From Dipteronia dyeriana (Eukaryota; Streptophyta; Magnoliopsida; Sapindales; Sapindaceae), in the NCBI GenBank assembly GCA_032871835.1, contig CM065297.1, forward strand, positions 20,899,098-20,963,097: a DNA stretch of 64,000 nucleotides, given 5' to 3'. The notes beneath the pieces are model-generated. The model was given only the letters and a program-made list of their open reading frames with translations, ran no database searches and was not told the DNA's origin. Shown here one piece after another: positions 44,560 to 56,262 of this stretch (positions within the stretch are counted from its first letter, which is position 1; the number at the start of each line of letters is the position of its first letter). The position numbers and the translations under genes are program-made.

Positions 44560-47347
44560 GCCTCCTTTCAGTCCATGGTAGAGTCCCTATCAGGGCACGT
44601 CTGTTTGTTGTTTCCCACTGAATGACAGATGCTACACTTACGACGGTATTCATGGGGAACAGCTATGCTCGACCTTCATTAATCAAATGTGGGTTAGAAC
44701 ATCTCCTGATATTATGCTCTAATTTTCCACATCTTCTACACGATTGTGTAGTTGTCCTTTCGAAGATGAGACATGTCGACCAACATTCAGACGTCCTGCT
44801 TATCTTCTAAAGATTGAGTTCAAAACCACCCACTCAGTGATGTCAGATGGCACTACCCATGTAGAAGGATGTCAAACCGATATAACAGAAACCAAGTACA
44901 TGTCAATAAGAGCCTGTTTCTTGTAGTAGTCCGAACACAAGGATGTGAAATCCAAATTTCGCTTATTGCAGAAACAATGAAAAAATGAGATTCACGTTCC
45001 AATAATATTAACCATACATAAAAATTTGTAATGTACCTTGTCGCAACGAGTGCGTGCGAACATGGAAAATGGTTCATTTGGAATTTGTTGCATGTACAGG
45101 TCTTTTGGGCTAAGTCAACAGTCCACTATTTTTCAGACTGCTTCACCGAGAATATATTCCAGTCCACTGGATTGGCGGTCATATAACCGCACTTCTCCAC
45201 ATGCTTTAGGATCACAAGATGTGCTACGTCAGTCAACTAATGATGCATGGATTGTGCAGCTCGATGACGATCGTAAAACAACCGTTGTAGCATATTCCTA
45301 ATGAACTTTGCCAAAGTCAACGTAGGCACTTGCCGGGTAAATTTTAAGCATGAGTTTATACATTATGCAGCATTTGTTGTCATCACCATGTACCTTCTGT
45401 CGGGGCAGTGTACACGGGATCACTTTTGTGGACTGGTATCATTTACATAATCAAATGCATTCTGGTGTAAATTTCGTAACTCTTCCATGTGCCGATTATA
45501 TTTCAACTCAGTGTACGCTCAGGCTGCTTTGTCCATTATTACGGTAACATCCTTTCTGTGAAATCGCTTCTTAATATTTTTAGAAAAGTGCCAGCAACAT
45601 ATAGTATGAGTGGCATGAAGGAACACTTTAGAAATCTCTACTTCAATGCTTGCATGTCGATCGGAAATGAAAACCAGATCATCTATATGACCAAGGGCAC
45701 CTTTCAAGCAATCCAAAAGCCACTCCCAAGATATGTTATTTTCTGAGTTGTTGTACCCAAAGGCAATTGGATACACATGTTCGTTTCCATTTTATGCAAT
45801 TGCAACAAACATTGTACCCCCGAATCTTCCTTTCAAATGGGTATCATCAACTGCAATAACCGGATGCATACACCTCCAAAATTCTTTAAGTGAGGCACCC
45901 AACGACATGACAAAATAGAGAAATTTACCATCTTTGTCGCACTGTAAGTCAGTGATTGTGACAGAATTTTGTTGTTCTAACACGTAACCGAAAGATGACA
46001 GTAGATGAAAGCTTTCTTCATACGTTCCATAGGTGAATGACAACGCATAATGCAGGGTTTAATGTGCCTTACTATACATCATTTGGATGCCATACATTGT
46101 TTTCATGTCCGCGATTATATATTTGGGACTCATGAGACGACCATCCTGTTGTTGCAGTCTAGGTGCAACGACTTCTCTAATTATGATTGCACTAGCTTGT
46201 CGATGGCGACGGTGAACCTCCTTCAATAAACAAATGTGTTCGTTGACAATACTTCTTACTTGGAAGTACATCCCTTCATCTCTCCTCACCGCTTTTAATT
46301 CCATGTGCAATAATCCATCAAACAAACCAGATGTAACGTTATCTTATTGGACCTTTTCATCTTCCACTCGAAGTTTGGCTGCATTGTAAAATGGTCAACT
46401 AGTCTCTTTAAATCCTTTTAAGTGGGAAAAAATTTACCTTTATAAATCATGCTTGTAGGTTCTTCTTCTACCAAGTTCCTGCTTCCACCCATACCAAACG
46501 AGTATGAATCTGCTCCGAAAATAACCCATGTTGTGGAATTATTAGAATTATATGGAGTTACATTAGGGTGGACCTCAGAAGTCTCAGCCATATCTAGTGC
46601 ACTGCAACTGAATCTTTGTACACGCCTTGCAAGTCTTTCCATTTGGATAGGCTCTTCCTCTTCCTCTTCCTCAAAATTTACCGAATCAAGATTTGCCTCA
46701 TTATTCACCTCATGAATCAGCCCAAGATTCGGTTCAGTGTTCTACTTATTGTTCATGTCATTATAGATCTCATTGTATTGCTTGTTGTACTACCCATCAT
46801 TCATCTCATTTTGACAACCAAACACATCATCGAATTGTGGTCCGACTATATCAGTATGGTCGGTAACTCCCTGTGGGACACCACACATGTTTTCACGATC
46901 TTCGATCCCACTCCTTTTTGTGAACAGTTGGTTGCTTCCGCTAAACGATCAAAATTGTTGGATATTTTTAGGAAGAGGGATATCTTCACCTATCATATCT
47001 CCTACTGCTTTCTCAATTAGACTAACACATACTTAAGGGATCACCTTATCTTCCCCTAGTATAAACTGAACATCATCATCGTTTCTTATAATTGTGCGAC
47101 ATGTAGTCCTAGGAACGATTGATATAGACTGTATATCAATATTGTATTTGTTATCATCATACTTCACAACGGTTTGCACGATTGACACCAGTTCATTGTA
47201 AGTTATATTCTTTGACACATACAATCCTTGGTTATCGGAACCTAAAAACCTTTGACTTCTGTCGGGTAATTACTCCCATCGACCGTTGTAAGATATGACT
47301 ATTCTCACCTAATCCATTGTCCTGTGAAAATCATCATCACAAACCAT
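44560..47347 (-). pseudogene. MuDR-type transposase of MULE B
   Basis: Colinear with the MULE A transposase. N-terminus MVCDDDFHRTMD near 47347, then stop; YVSKNITYNELVSIVQTVVK (47221 onward); acidic block EEEEEEEPIQME; VRRDEGMYFQVRSIVNEHIC (46283 onward); catalytic first Asp in VIAVDDTHLKGRF (about 45850); second Asp in LVFISDRHASIEV (about 45660); HTICCWHFSKN. The SWIM finger near 45060 keeps the CSHA part (MNHFPCSHALVA), which MULE A has lost. Many stops and frameshifts interrupt it, more than in MULE A. The zinc-knuckle tail (about 44600-44780) is broken. Confidence 0.82.
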
Positions 47348-47399
47348 TATTAAGAAAATAATAATTAATATTAAATTTACAATTATAAAGAATTAAACA

Positions 47400-47830
47400 A
47401 AATTCTTAAGTGTAAAGGATCAAACTTTTTTTTTACATGCTCGAGCATTTTTTATTAGAGATCGAGCTTTTTTTTAACATGATCGTGCTTTTTTTTAAGG
47501 GATCGAGCTTTTTTTTAAGGGATCGAGTTTTTTTGTACATGATCGAGTTTTTTTTTGTGAGGGATCGAGCTTTTTTTTTGTAAGGAATCGAGTTTTTTCT
47601 TAAGGGCTCGAGTTTTTTTCTTAAGGGCTCGAATTTTTTTGTCCAAGATTATAAACTTGTTTGCACCAATTTAAAAATGCCCGGACACATAAAAAAAGCT
47701 CGGACCAATGTAAAAAAAGCTCGGACAAATTAAAAAAAAATGCTCGGACCAATTACAAAAAAGCTCGTAAACATATCAAAGAAATCTCGGACACATATAC
47801 AACAGCTCGTAAGCTTATCAAAAAAACTGG
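47400..47830 (-). repeat. Right subterminal array of MULE B
   Basis: The left half of the array has GATCGAGCTTTTTTTTAAGG-type units, while the right half (47690-47815) has the opposite orientation (AAAAAAGCTCGGACAAAT). It therefore has a dyad layout. It lies just upstream of the transposase start. Confidence 0.8.
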
Positions 47831-48202
47831 AGATTAAATGTTCATACATATTCATACAAAGACTGGAACAACATATTATAACGAATGGATACATTCTTCA
47901 ACCACACAGAAATGCATAAAAAATAAAAATGAAGATCATAAATATTTTTTACCTTCTTATGCAATATCTGGAGAGAGACAAGTTTTTTGGAGAGAGAGAG
48001 AGGAGTTGTAGATCGATTTTCAGAAAACGTTTTTGGAGAGAGAGATGAGTTGTTGCAGTGCCTTTAACAAAAATAAAGAATCGATTATTTATAGGCAATT
48101 TTGGTAATTCACCATAATAGGTGACTTTTAAACTTAAGTTATTAAACTGGTGACATCATTACATTACACCATAAAAAAAGTGACATATCTCACCATTTCC
48201 AC

Positions 48203-50474
48203 TTATAGCAATACCCTGCCCACGGAATCTAACGAACCCACTCCTTAGGTGGTTGGCTTGTAAAGCATCTGAGGTACATCTCCACCATCGGGTTCACAAC
48301 TTTGGTTTGATGGTAGGAAGAACTGAAATTGAAGCTAGTCCCTTGTAACCTGAAAAGTTCCTTCCAAAATATATTGGTGATTGTAACATCTCTATCACAA
48401 ACAATAATCTGTGGGATCCCGTACAATTCAAAAATATTCTCAAAGAATAACTGTGCTATTGTCACTGCAGTGTAAGGATGAGAAATGGGGATAAAATGAG
48501 AATATTTTGAGAGTCTGTCCACCACGACAAATAAAACTGATTTACCCTTTGAAATTGGTAACCCTTCAATAAAGTCCATCGAAATATCAGTCCATATTTG
48601 CAAAGGAATAGGGAGTGGTTGAAGAAGACTCACAGGCCTTGTGTTCTCATACTTTTGCCTTTGACAAGTATAACAGTTCCTGATAAAATTTATGATATTT
48701 TTTCTCAACCCTTTTCAATAAAAATTCGATTGAATCCTCAACAAGGTCTTGTGATAGCTTCATGAGTGCTGGAGTGCATTTCTTCCATAATAATAGGAAC
48801 TAAAGGTGAGTCAAATATCAAGTAAATACGATTCTTAAAATAAATAATACCTTCCTTATACTCCAAGGACCCACACATTCACCTTTGTGGTACAACTCTA
48901 CCAGATGCTTTAAGGTGTCATTCTTTTGAACTTCTTCCATAATTGGATCAATCCAATTAGGAACATGGACATAATTTGCAACAATTTCAGCACTCTCATT
49001 CTTCCTTGATAACGCATCCGCCACCACATTGTCATTTCCCTTCTTATACTCGATCGTAAAATCATAACTCATCAGCTTTGCAAGCCATTTTTCTTATTCT
49101 GTTGTAGTAATTCTCTGCTCACACAAATGCTTTAGGCTCCGACGATCCGTCTTAACAACAAATCTCCGCCCAAACAAATACGGCCTCCACCTCTTCATTG
49201 TAAGGACTACGGCCAACATTTCTTTTTCATATGATGATAGCAACATATTTTTACCATGTAATGCTTGGCTAAAAACGCAATAGACTGATTTTCTTACATG
49301 AGAACCCCTCCAACCCAACTCCAGAGGCGTCACATTCCACAACAAAAAGCTTTTTAAAATTAGAAAGTGTCAAAACCGGTGCCTGTGTCATCGCTCTCTT
49401 AAGAAGCACACATGATTCTTCTGACTTTGGACTCCATTTGAAGCATCCCTTTTTTGGCATGTGAGTTAAAGGTCTTGCAATCTTGCCGTAATCTTTGGTG
49501 AATTTTCTATAGTACCCAGTCAACCCCAGAAATCCTCGTAAGCTTTTTACTGTTGTGGGTTTGTTCCATACCACCATAGCCTCAATCTTTTCAGGATCCA
49601 CAACCACACCCTTATGAGAAATCACATGCCCAAAATACTTGACTTCTTCTTGTCCAAATGCACATTTTTCTTTCCTCACATACAATTCGTTAGTCTTCAA
49701 AATGGGATATGTAATTTTTAAATGCTCAAGATGCTTCTCCCAAGACTTACTGTAAATTAAGATTTCATCCAAAAAGACCAATATAAACTTACGTAAATAG
49801 TTCTTGAAAATTTCATTCATCAAGGATTAAAAAGTTGAAGGTGCATTGGTGAGTCCAAATGGCATGACGAGGAACTCATGTGCCCTTCATGTGTTCTGAA
49901 TGCCGGCTTCAAGATGTCATCAGGATACATTCGAATTTGGTGATAGCTGGAACGTAAATTCAGTTTAGTGAAAAATTACGCTCCGTGGAGTTCATCTAAT
50001 AGTTCATCATTAATGGGAATGAAAAATTTGTCTTTGATGGTATTTTTGTTCAATGCCCTATAGTCTATACAAAGCCTCTATGAAGCATCATGTTTTTTCA
50101 CTAGTAAAACTGGCAAGGAGTATGGACTCTGACTTGGTCTAATCACCCCTGAATTCAGCATATCATACACCAATCTTTCAATTTCATTTTTCTGAAAATG
50201 CGAATACCTGTAAAGCCTCACGCAAACTGGTTCACTTTCTTGTTTGAGAGGTATCTTGTGATCATGAGATCTTGGAGGAGGCAACCCAGAAGGCTCCTTG
50301 AAAATTTCCCCATACGTCTGCAAAAGCAATTCTAATTGAGGATTATTTAATCCAAAATTAAAATTAAATTTTGTCTTCTTGGTATACCCTTCCCTTTAAA
50401 AGAACTTCTGTTGAATTTCATATGTAATTTAGAAAAATCCCAAATAATGGGTCCCAAGTTGCTCGACCATTGAG
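48203..50474 (-). pseudogene. Chromovirus pol: RT, RNase H and integrase
   Basis: From 50460 downward: the protease tail (NLGPIIWDFSKLHMKF), then RT (50329 to about 49600), RNase H (about 49400-49000) with FVVECDASGVG, and integrase (about 48720-48203) with CYTCQRQKYENTRPV, DISMDFIEGLP and CDRDVTITNIFWKELF. The RT metal-binding residues are damaged: the first Asp is Asn in [11 protein letters not shown] (codon 49957-49959), just after a stop, and FLDD reads FLDE (49764-49769). A Trp codon after EWVR is TAG. It cannot encode an active polymerase. Confidence 0.88.
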
Positions 50475-52738
50475 TGTTGAGATTATTCTCGATAGTAAGA
50501 GTGTAATAATGTATCTAACAATCTTTTCATATTAATAAAATGATTTCTAGTTTAACAAATCTTATAGCATTTATAGTTTAATTATTATAATTGTCAAAAG
50601 TAAATAATCATAAGGTCAAAAGACTATGAGAAAAAAAGAATTGTTTTTACATCTGGATATGTATGAGGTGAGCACAATTATTTAGTTAGTCTTGAATAAT
50701 ATTCACAACTTAAGATAGAGGCTAAGCGTTTTTATCTTGTTAAAGTTGTAGATTATTTTGCTAGCATTTGAATGGGATTAAATGTGTTATGATGAGTCTA
50801 AAATGATCAAAGTGTGGTGTATTTGGGTAAAATAATCTAGTGCACTGAATGCATTGAATTGGATCACAGTGAAATATTTTATCTAGAACCGTTAATGGAT
50901 AAAAGTTTTCACTTGAAAATAATCGGAGAGTCTATCTCAATCCTAAGATAAATGATGGATTTATGGTTGCAAGTGTCATCATTTGAGCTATCAATGAGTA
51001 CGATTATATAGCATTGGCTATCCTCGATAGTTTGATGGTATTCATTTGTTAATCGATAGAGAACTTCATTTATACATATGGACATCGTGACTCCATTTAT
51101 TTAATGGGAGTAGAATATCATCATATAGATGTTTTGAGGTATTAGGTTTGAAATCTTAACGTTAAGTTTTCAATAGTGTCTATTGAAATATGGCTTATGG
51201 ACAAGTCAAAATATCCAAGTTCAAAATGTGGTCATATGAGTAAATATGGTAACTTTGAGAACTATAGGCGGTCCATGAGCCCTTGACGATTACTAGTATT
51301 CTTCACGAGGATACACTTTCTCCATTAAGATTGTCTAATGTATGAATGAACAATATTAACTTATTATATCTTTATTTAAGAGTTCAATTTTAGTTATTTA
51401 GTGGAATGAACTAAAATTAAATTATCGGAACTAAGTAAATCATTTGTTGATTGTGATTATGTTAATTCTATTGGAGCTTAAATTTAGATAGCCCGTCAAG
51501 ATCCCTAATTCACACGAACTTGCATGGATCACTTGATATATTCTACCGAACCAATTTATAGGTCCATCTAGAATTGTATTGAGACGTGTGAATTTGTTTC
51601 TTTTAGTAAGTATGTGTCTAGTTCACATGTGGACTTTTTATTTAAGTCCATGGATTTAATAAAATAAGAAAAACAATATTTGGCTCATATATATTGGCTT
51701 GGGCGGCTAAGGCTATATATACTAGCTTATTATATTGTTTTTTATTTTATTATTTAATTAAATGGAAATTAATTAATTTTTTAATTAATTAATTTATTTA
51801 TTAAAAGTCAAAATCTTTTTCCTAGTAGATGAAGGTCTCCTAGAGTCATATTATTGTTGGTAATATAATAAGTATCAAATACTATATTTGATAAGTAGAT
51901 AAATAAAATGAATTTATTTATCTAGTCAAATTAAGAAGTATTTGGTTTTTATTAGGACTCTAATTGACGGTCAAATTAGAAAGTTTTTGATTTAATCACA
52001 ATTTAATTTATATTCAATATTTGGTTATTAAATAAATACACTATTTGAGTTGGATTAGAAGTCTTGGTTTGTAAAAGAAATCCTATTTTTAAGAGGATTG
52101 AATCCAAACTTTGATAGGAGTTTTGGTGAAGTAGAAATCATCTTTCTAGGAGGATTTGCAGCCACCTATATATATACTCCTATATAGAATTTCGACCAAG
52201 ACCTAATTTTTGGTGTGAGATGTTTTTTTTTTTTTTTATAGTTATAAAAAAAAACTTCGCCCAACTCATAGATATTGTGTATTGAATTCGACTAAGGAGA
52301 ACAGAAAAGATGAACGTTTTGTGTTTGATAATGCACTAGTAGCCTTTACATCAAAAGATTTTGTGTACAACATCGAATCAAGGTTCGTGTGAGTTTCAAT
52401 CAAATAGATTGATAATTCACAAGTGACCGTACATTCTTGAGTTTTCTATTGGACGATTATTGTGACTAACAAAGAAAAAGATTATGTTTGTTTCTATCCT
52501 TAGGTATACAATTAAAATAAAGGGAGCTCATACTCTTAGGTGATTCACGTTCATGATTGGATTGGAAGATCTTGCGGATTTAATTCTACTCTAGTTCAAT
52601 TGTCACGAAAAAAAAGTACAGTTCTTTTAATATACGTCAACTAATCTAGGGTTAATGTTCTTCCTATTAAAGGAGAATTTTTTTTAAATATACCAAATCC
52701 TTATTTTACGTTTTCGCCTGAACCGATTTCTCCCACCA
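50475..52738 (+). mobile_element. Solo LTR inside the chromovirus protease/RT boundary
   Basis: 2264 bp starting TGTTGAGATT and ending TCTCCCACCA, flanked by TTGAG on both sides (50470-50474 and 52739-52743). The repeated match extends to 8 bp (CCATTGAG). There are no ORFs and no internal domain. On removal, chromovirus sequence rejoins as GAQW-SSNLGPI, a normal protease C-terminus. The end sequence (TTACGTTTTCGCC...) resembles Copia-type LTR ends. Confidence 0.75.
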
Positions 52739-54059
52739 TTGAGCTCCTAAGACATCATCGTATCCTGCCAAGGGAAGCAAATAGAAATCAATAGAAATCA
52801 ACAGTAATTGGAACTTTCTGAATTACTATACATACCCCCTTGCATCTTCCAGTGCTAGACAACTACTCTCCATTTGCCACTGACACGTCAAAACTCCCTT
52901 CAATCTGTGGAATGACACCCAATTTGCTTACAATTTTATTGCTTAAAAAATTATGGGTGGAGCCTGAGTCCACCAAAATGGAGATTTGGTGTTGTCCCAA
53001 CATGCCCTGCACATTCTTGGTCTGTGGGGCACGTCCTCCATTGATGGCATGAATTGAAATCTCTGGTGCATTTTCAAATTGAGTTATTTCTCCTCCATCA
53101 TGCCCGTGATCAGTAGCAAGATAATCTTCTTCGTCATCGGTCTAAACAACCTGAATGAGGAATAATTTCTTGCATTTATGCTTGGTTTCAAACTTCTCAT
53201 TACAATTAAAACACAAACCTTTTTCTCGTCTCTCTTGTAATTCAGCTGGATTCAATCTTCTAATTGGTAGGGGGTTGTTGCTGGTGCTAGTCGCGTTCGG
53301 CTTGCTCGGAATCGGCCTCTTCAAGTCTGTTTGATTTGTTCATCTGGTGAATTGGACGTGCGATTCATATAACCTTGCTAAGCCAATTGCTGCTGTTAGT
53401 AATTCTGGTTTGCAAGTTTGTACGTCAGTTTTGATACTTTCTTTCAATTCGCTCACAAAACACCCAACTTGTTGAGTCGGTGTGAGTTTCCTTGCTCTAA
53501 TCAACAACCTTTCGAACTCTGTTTGGTAATCTTTCATTGAACCCATTTATTGTAGTTTTGTTAGATCACCGAAAAAATCTTGAAATTGGGTAGAGCCATA
53601 TTTGTTATGAAGACTTTGTTTAAAAGCCTCCCAAGTTGTTACCGGAGTCTCTTCCTTCATCAATTGGAACCATACCTGAGCATCACCCTCCAAATTCGAA
53701 GAGGCTAAAGGCAATTTCTCATCTTTTGCAGTCCGATGGGATTCAAAGAATTGTTCCACTCGGCGGATCTAACTTATGGGGTCTTCTGTTCCGTTGTGGC
53801 GAGTGAAATCGAGTTTTGCTAATCTTGGAAGATAGGAATAAGTTGAGTTATCTCTAATGGTTCCTCCATCTTCACTTGCGTGGCTCCCAGTAATATGAGT
53901 TCGTGAGCCTTCACCTTGCTCATTAATCTGTGAACTGGAGAGTTGATCAGAATGTGTTTTCATGGGTGCAAACATTTCTTTTATCTCCTTCCGTAATGTT
54001 TCTTGAGCAGTCTCTAAACAATCTAACCTTTGATCATCCATGCTTGCCATTACGTGCAA
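52739..54059 (-). pseudogene. Chromovirus gag and protease
   Basis: Minus strand from 54059: MHVMASMDDQRLDCLETAQE, a coiled-coil start; the retrotransposon Gag domain (53759-53340, AQVWFQLMKEETPVTTWEAF and YQTEFERLLIRARKL); a zinc knuckle CFNCNEKFETKHKC (about 53185-53226); then the aspartic protease ISILVDSGSTHNFLSNKI (about 52940-52990) with active-site Asp-Ser-Gly intact; and the tail LAGYDDVLGAQW near 52745. Stops after each block (e.g. at 53769, 53547, 53340, 53142) make it non-coding overall. Confidence 0.87.
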
Positions 54060-54230
54060 CAGTAACTGATCGGGTAATTGGACGATGGTCGAAAGTTAGA
54101 TCATGTTTAACATAATAGTACCTGTGCTTACCTATTGTGAATAAGAGGTTTAATTCGAGTAGAAACGGGCCTCCAAAGTTTGAATAATCTAACAAGTACT
54201 TGAGTGAATAATCTGATGCCATTTTATTGC

Positions 54231-54655
54231 TTACAAGTCGTGCTTTTAACAACTAATTTGACAAGTCTAAAACAACTAAACTCTAAGGACAACTGATCAG
54301 ATATGAATCTAATCTTATTAACAATTATCAAGATGTAATCTAAAAAAAAACTAAATTCTATCTTCTAATCTTGACTTGCACGAAACATTTACATTTTTAA
54401 AATAGAAAAAAAAAATGTTTTTGTTATGACATCTAAATAAGTAAATATTATGTACTCATCTCAAAACTTTAGAATTGTTGAAATAATTGAGAATATATAA
54501 CAATCAAATGAGGATTGTACATCGCTAATTACGCATATAAGAAGGAAACTTATTATAAAATTCAAAATCTGATATATTGTAAGACAGACAGCACCAATAT
54601 ATCATTGCTTCCTGTTGCAACATTTGTTGTAACAGTAGTGAGATGGTGAGCATCT
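54231..54655. other. Probable remnant of the chromovirus 5' LTR / spacer
   Basis: An LTR is expected upstream of the gag leader (to the right on this strand), but no second copy exists to confirm it. Nothing else is recognised. Confidence 0.35.
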
Positions 54656-54659
54656 ATTT

Positions 54660-55668
54660 CTCCTTAGGCCCCTGGCTGGTTTTATTTGGGAAGCCATTTT
54701 TTCTATTTTCCAGTGTTAGATTTCTGCTGACTTTTTAAAAGGATTCTTTTTTAAGCTATGACAGTTTCTTTTAGTGACCGGATTCAGATCTTATGAAAAA
54801 ATGTTTTTCATGCTGTGGTATGGAGTGTGTGGTTTACTCGTAATAAGAAGATTTTTTATAATAAACCTGTTAATTTTTGGTTTGCTTTGTCTCTTGTCTA
54901 GCATGTGGGGCAGATCGTTTAATCCTTGGGCGTATGTTTAATACTGTGGATTAGCTTTTAATCCACAGGCATTTTGGTTTACGGGATCGTCCTCCTCGTG
55001 CCCCATCATCAAAAGTATTGTTTGGTCGTCTCCTTCTCCTAGTTAGGTCAAGGCTAATACAGATGGGGCTGCTTTAGGTTCTCCTGTTGTTGGGGGGCTA
55101 CGGAGGTGTATTTCGCTATTGTCGCTCGTTTGTAAAAGGTTGTTTTGTCACCCCGCTTGGTTCGAAGTTTGCTTTTGAGGCTGAATTGTTGGCTGTGTCG
55201 ATGACTATCAACTATGCTTGGATTAATGATTGAAGTCGAGTTTGGTTTGAGAGAGATTCTTCTTATGTGGTTCAACTACTTTATGCTCGCTCTAATCAAG
55301 TACCTTGGTATGTTCGGCAGGCTTGACATATGTGTTTTTCTCAGATTACTCATATTGTTAGGGAAGGTAGTTATGCGGCTGATGCTCTCTCTAGACATGC
55401 TTTGGGTTTGGAGGTCTTTTTGTGGTGGTCTTTTTGTGGTGGTCTTTTACTCCAGCTTCTTGCTCTTCATTGGTTGGTAATGATTACATGGACAAGGAGT
55501 CTTTTCATTTTGGTTAGATGTCTTTTTTTCTCTTTTTTTCGTGGCCTACGGTGTCTTTCTCTTTTTGTTATTGGATATGTGCACCCTTAGCTTTTTTAGA
55601 GGTATTTCAGCATATGATCTTGTAATGCTTTTTCCCTTTTATTCAGTTCAATTTTATATATAAAAAAT
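54660..55668 (+). pseudogene. 3' end of an L1-type LINE (RNase H region)
   Basis: Frames read VVWSVWFTRNKKIFYNKPVN (about 54815-54875), then ANTDGAALGSP (55055-55085), FEAELLAVSMTINYAWIND, WFERDSSYVVQLLYARSNQV and THIVREGSYAADALSRHALG (55350-55410). This is the order of the C-terminal RNase H module of plant L1 LINE ORF2. Stops and frameshifts break it. The T-rich 3' UTR ends near 55668 with TATATAAAAAA. The upstream reverse transcriptase is missing, as expected for a 5'-truncated copy. Confidence 0.8.
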
Positions 55669-56262
55669 ATCCTTACTGTTGATATATATATATATATAAA
55701 ATAAAATAAATCATAAAATCAAAAGCTTTCAAGTTTCAATTAACACTTGGCTGGTGTGGTGATAAGCCTAGTTTTCCAATTCAAACTTTATAGGCAAATG
55801 TTTTCCCCATTTCGAAAAAGCATGTTTGCTTCTTTTTTTTTTCTACAAAAAGATTCCTATTGATTCCCATCACCCAATTTTGGAAGTATTCTTAATTATT
55901 TTGTATCATTTCATACTTTCTTCACAAAGTTAAATGCATCTGATCCCAATCTTTTTCTTTTCTTTTCTTTTTTCTATCTTTCTTAATTTCCATCACCATA
56001 CTCAATTCTTGGAATCAATTCAGCTTCTGTATCCCCTACTCATAATTAGAGTACCCTTTCCCACCTTCAACTAACACGCATGAATATTCAAAGATTTTAA
56101 CACTCTAAATACCATGAGACTAGGGTGGTCTCACTTATATGCCCCTCACACTCACACACACACACATATATATAACATTAAAATACCGATCTATGCAATA
56201 TATCAAATGTTGGATTCATTATTATACAGTCTCAACAAATATACAGCGTAACAGTGACATGT
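55669..56262. other. Downstream flank of the WAKL20-like gene
   Basis: Spacer with a (TA)n run (55685-55697) and a (CA)n run (about 56150-56165). It should contain the 3' UTR of the kinase gene, which reads toward it. No other gene. Confidence 0.5.

Larger units (their letters stand above)
41289..48202 (-). mobile_element. MULE B: second Ulp1-carrying Mutator-like element
   Basis: Left end GGGTTCAAAAAATTAATCAC; right end ...CTCACCATTTCCAC. Flanking 9-mers TTATAGTAA (41280-41288) and TTATAGCAA (48203-48211) match at 8 of 9 bases, the Mutator duplication length. TIRs of roughly 110 bp are diverged. Same plan as MULE A: left array, Ulp1-like gene (+), convergent MuDR-type transposase (-), right array. 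It is 6.9 kb, with no nested retrotransposon, and more decayed than MULE A. Confidence 0.92.
41215..54230 (-). mobile_element. Ty3/gypsy chromovirus, interrupted by MULE B and a solo LTR
   Basis: Read on the minus strand from right to left: primer-site-like TGGCATCAGA (about 54213-54222), gag, zinc knuckle, protease, [solo LTR 50475-52738], RT, RNase H, integrase, [MULE B 41289-48202], and a last integrase piece at 41215-41288. The order and motifs are those of plant chromoviruses. Integrase C-terminus, chromodomain and 3' LTR are missing: homology stops near 41215. Both insertions have flanking duplications that rejoin the chromovirus frame when removed. Confidence 0.85.

Noticed and set aside
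55214..55590. Plus-strand ORFs with hydrophobic runs
   Set aside because: Out-of-frame translations of the LINE RNase H remnant.
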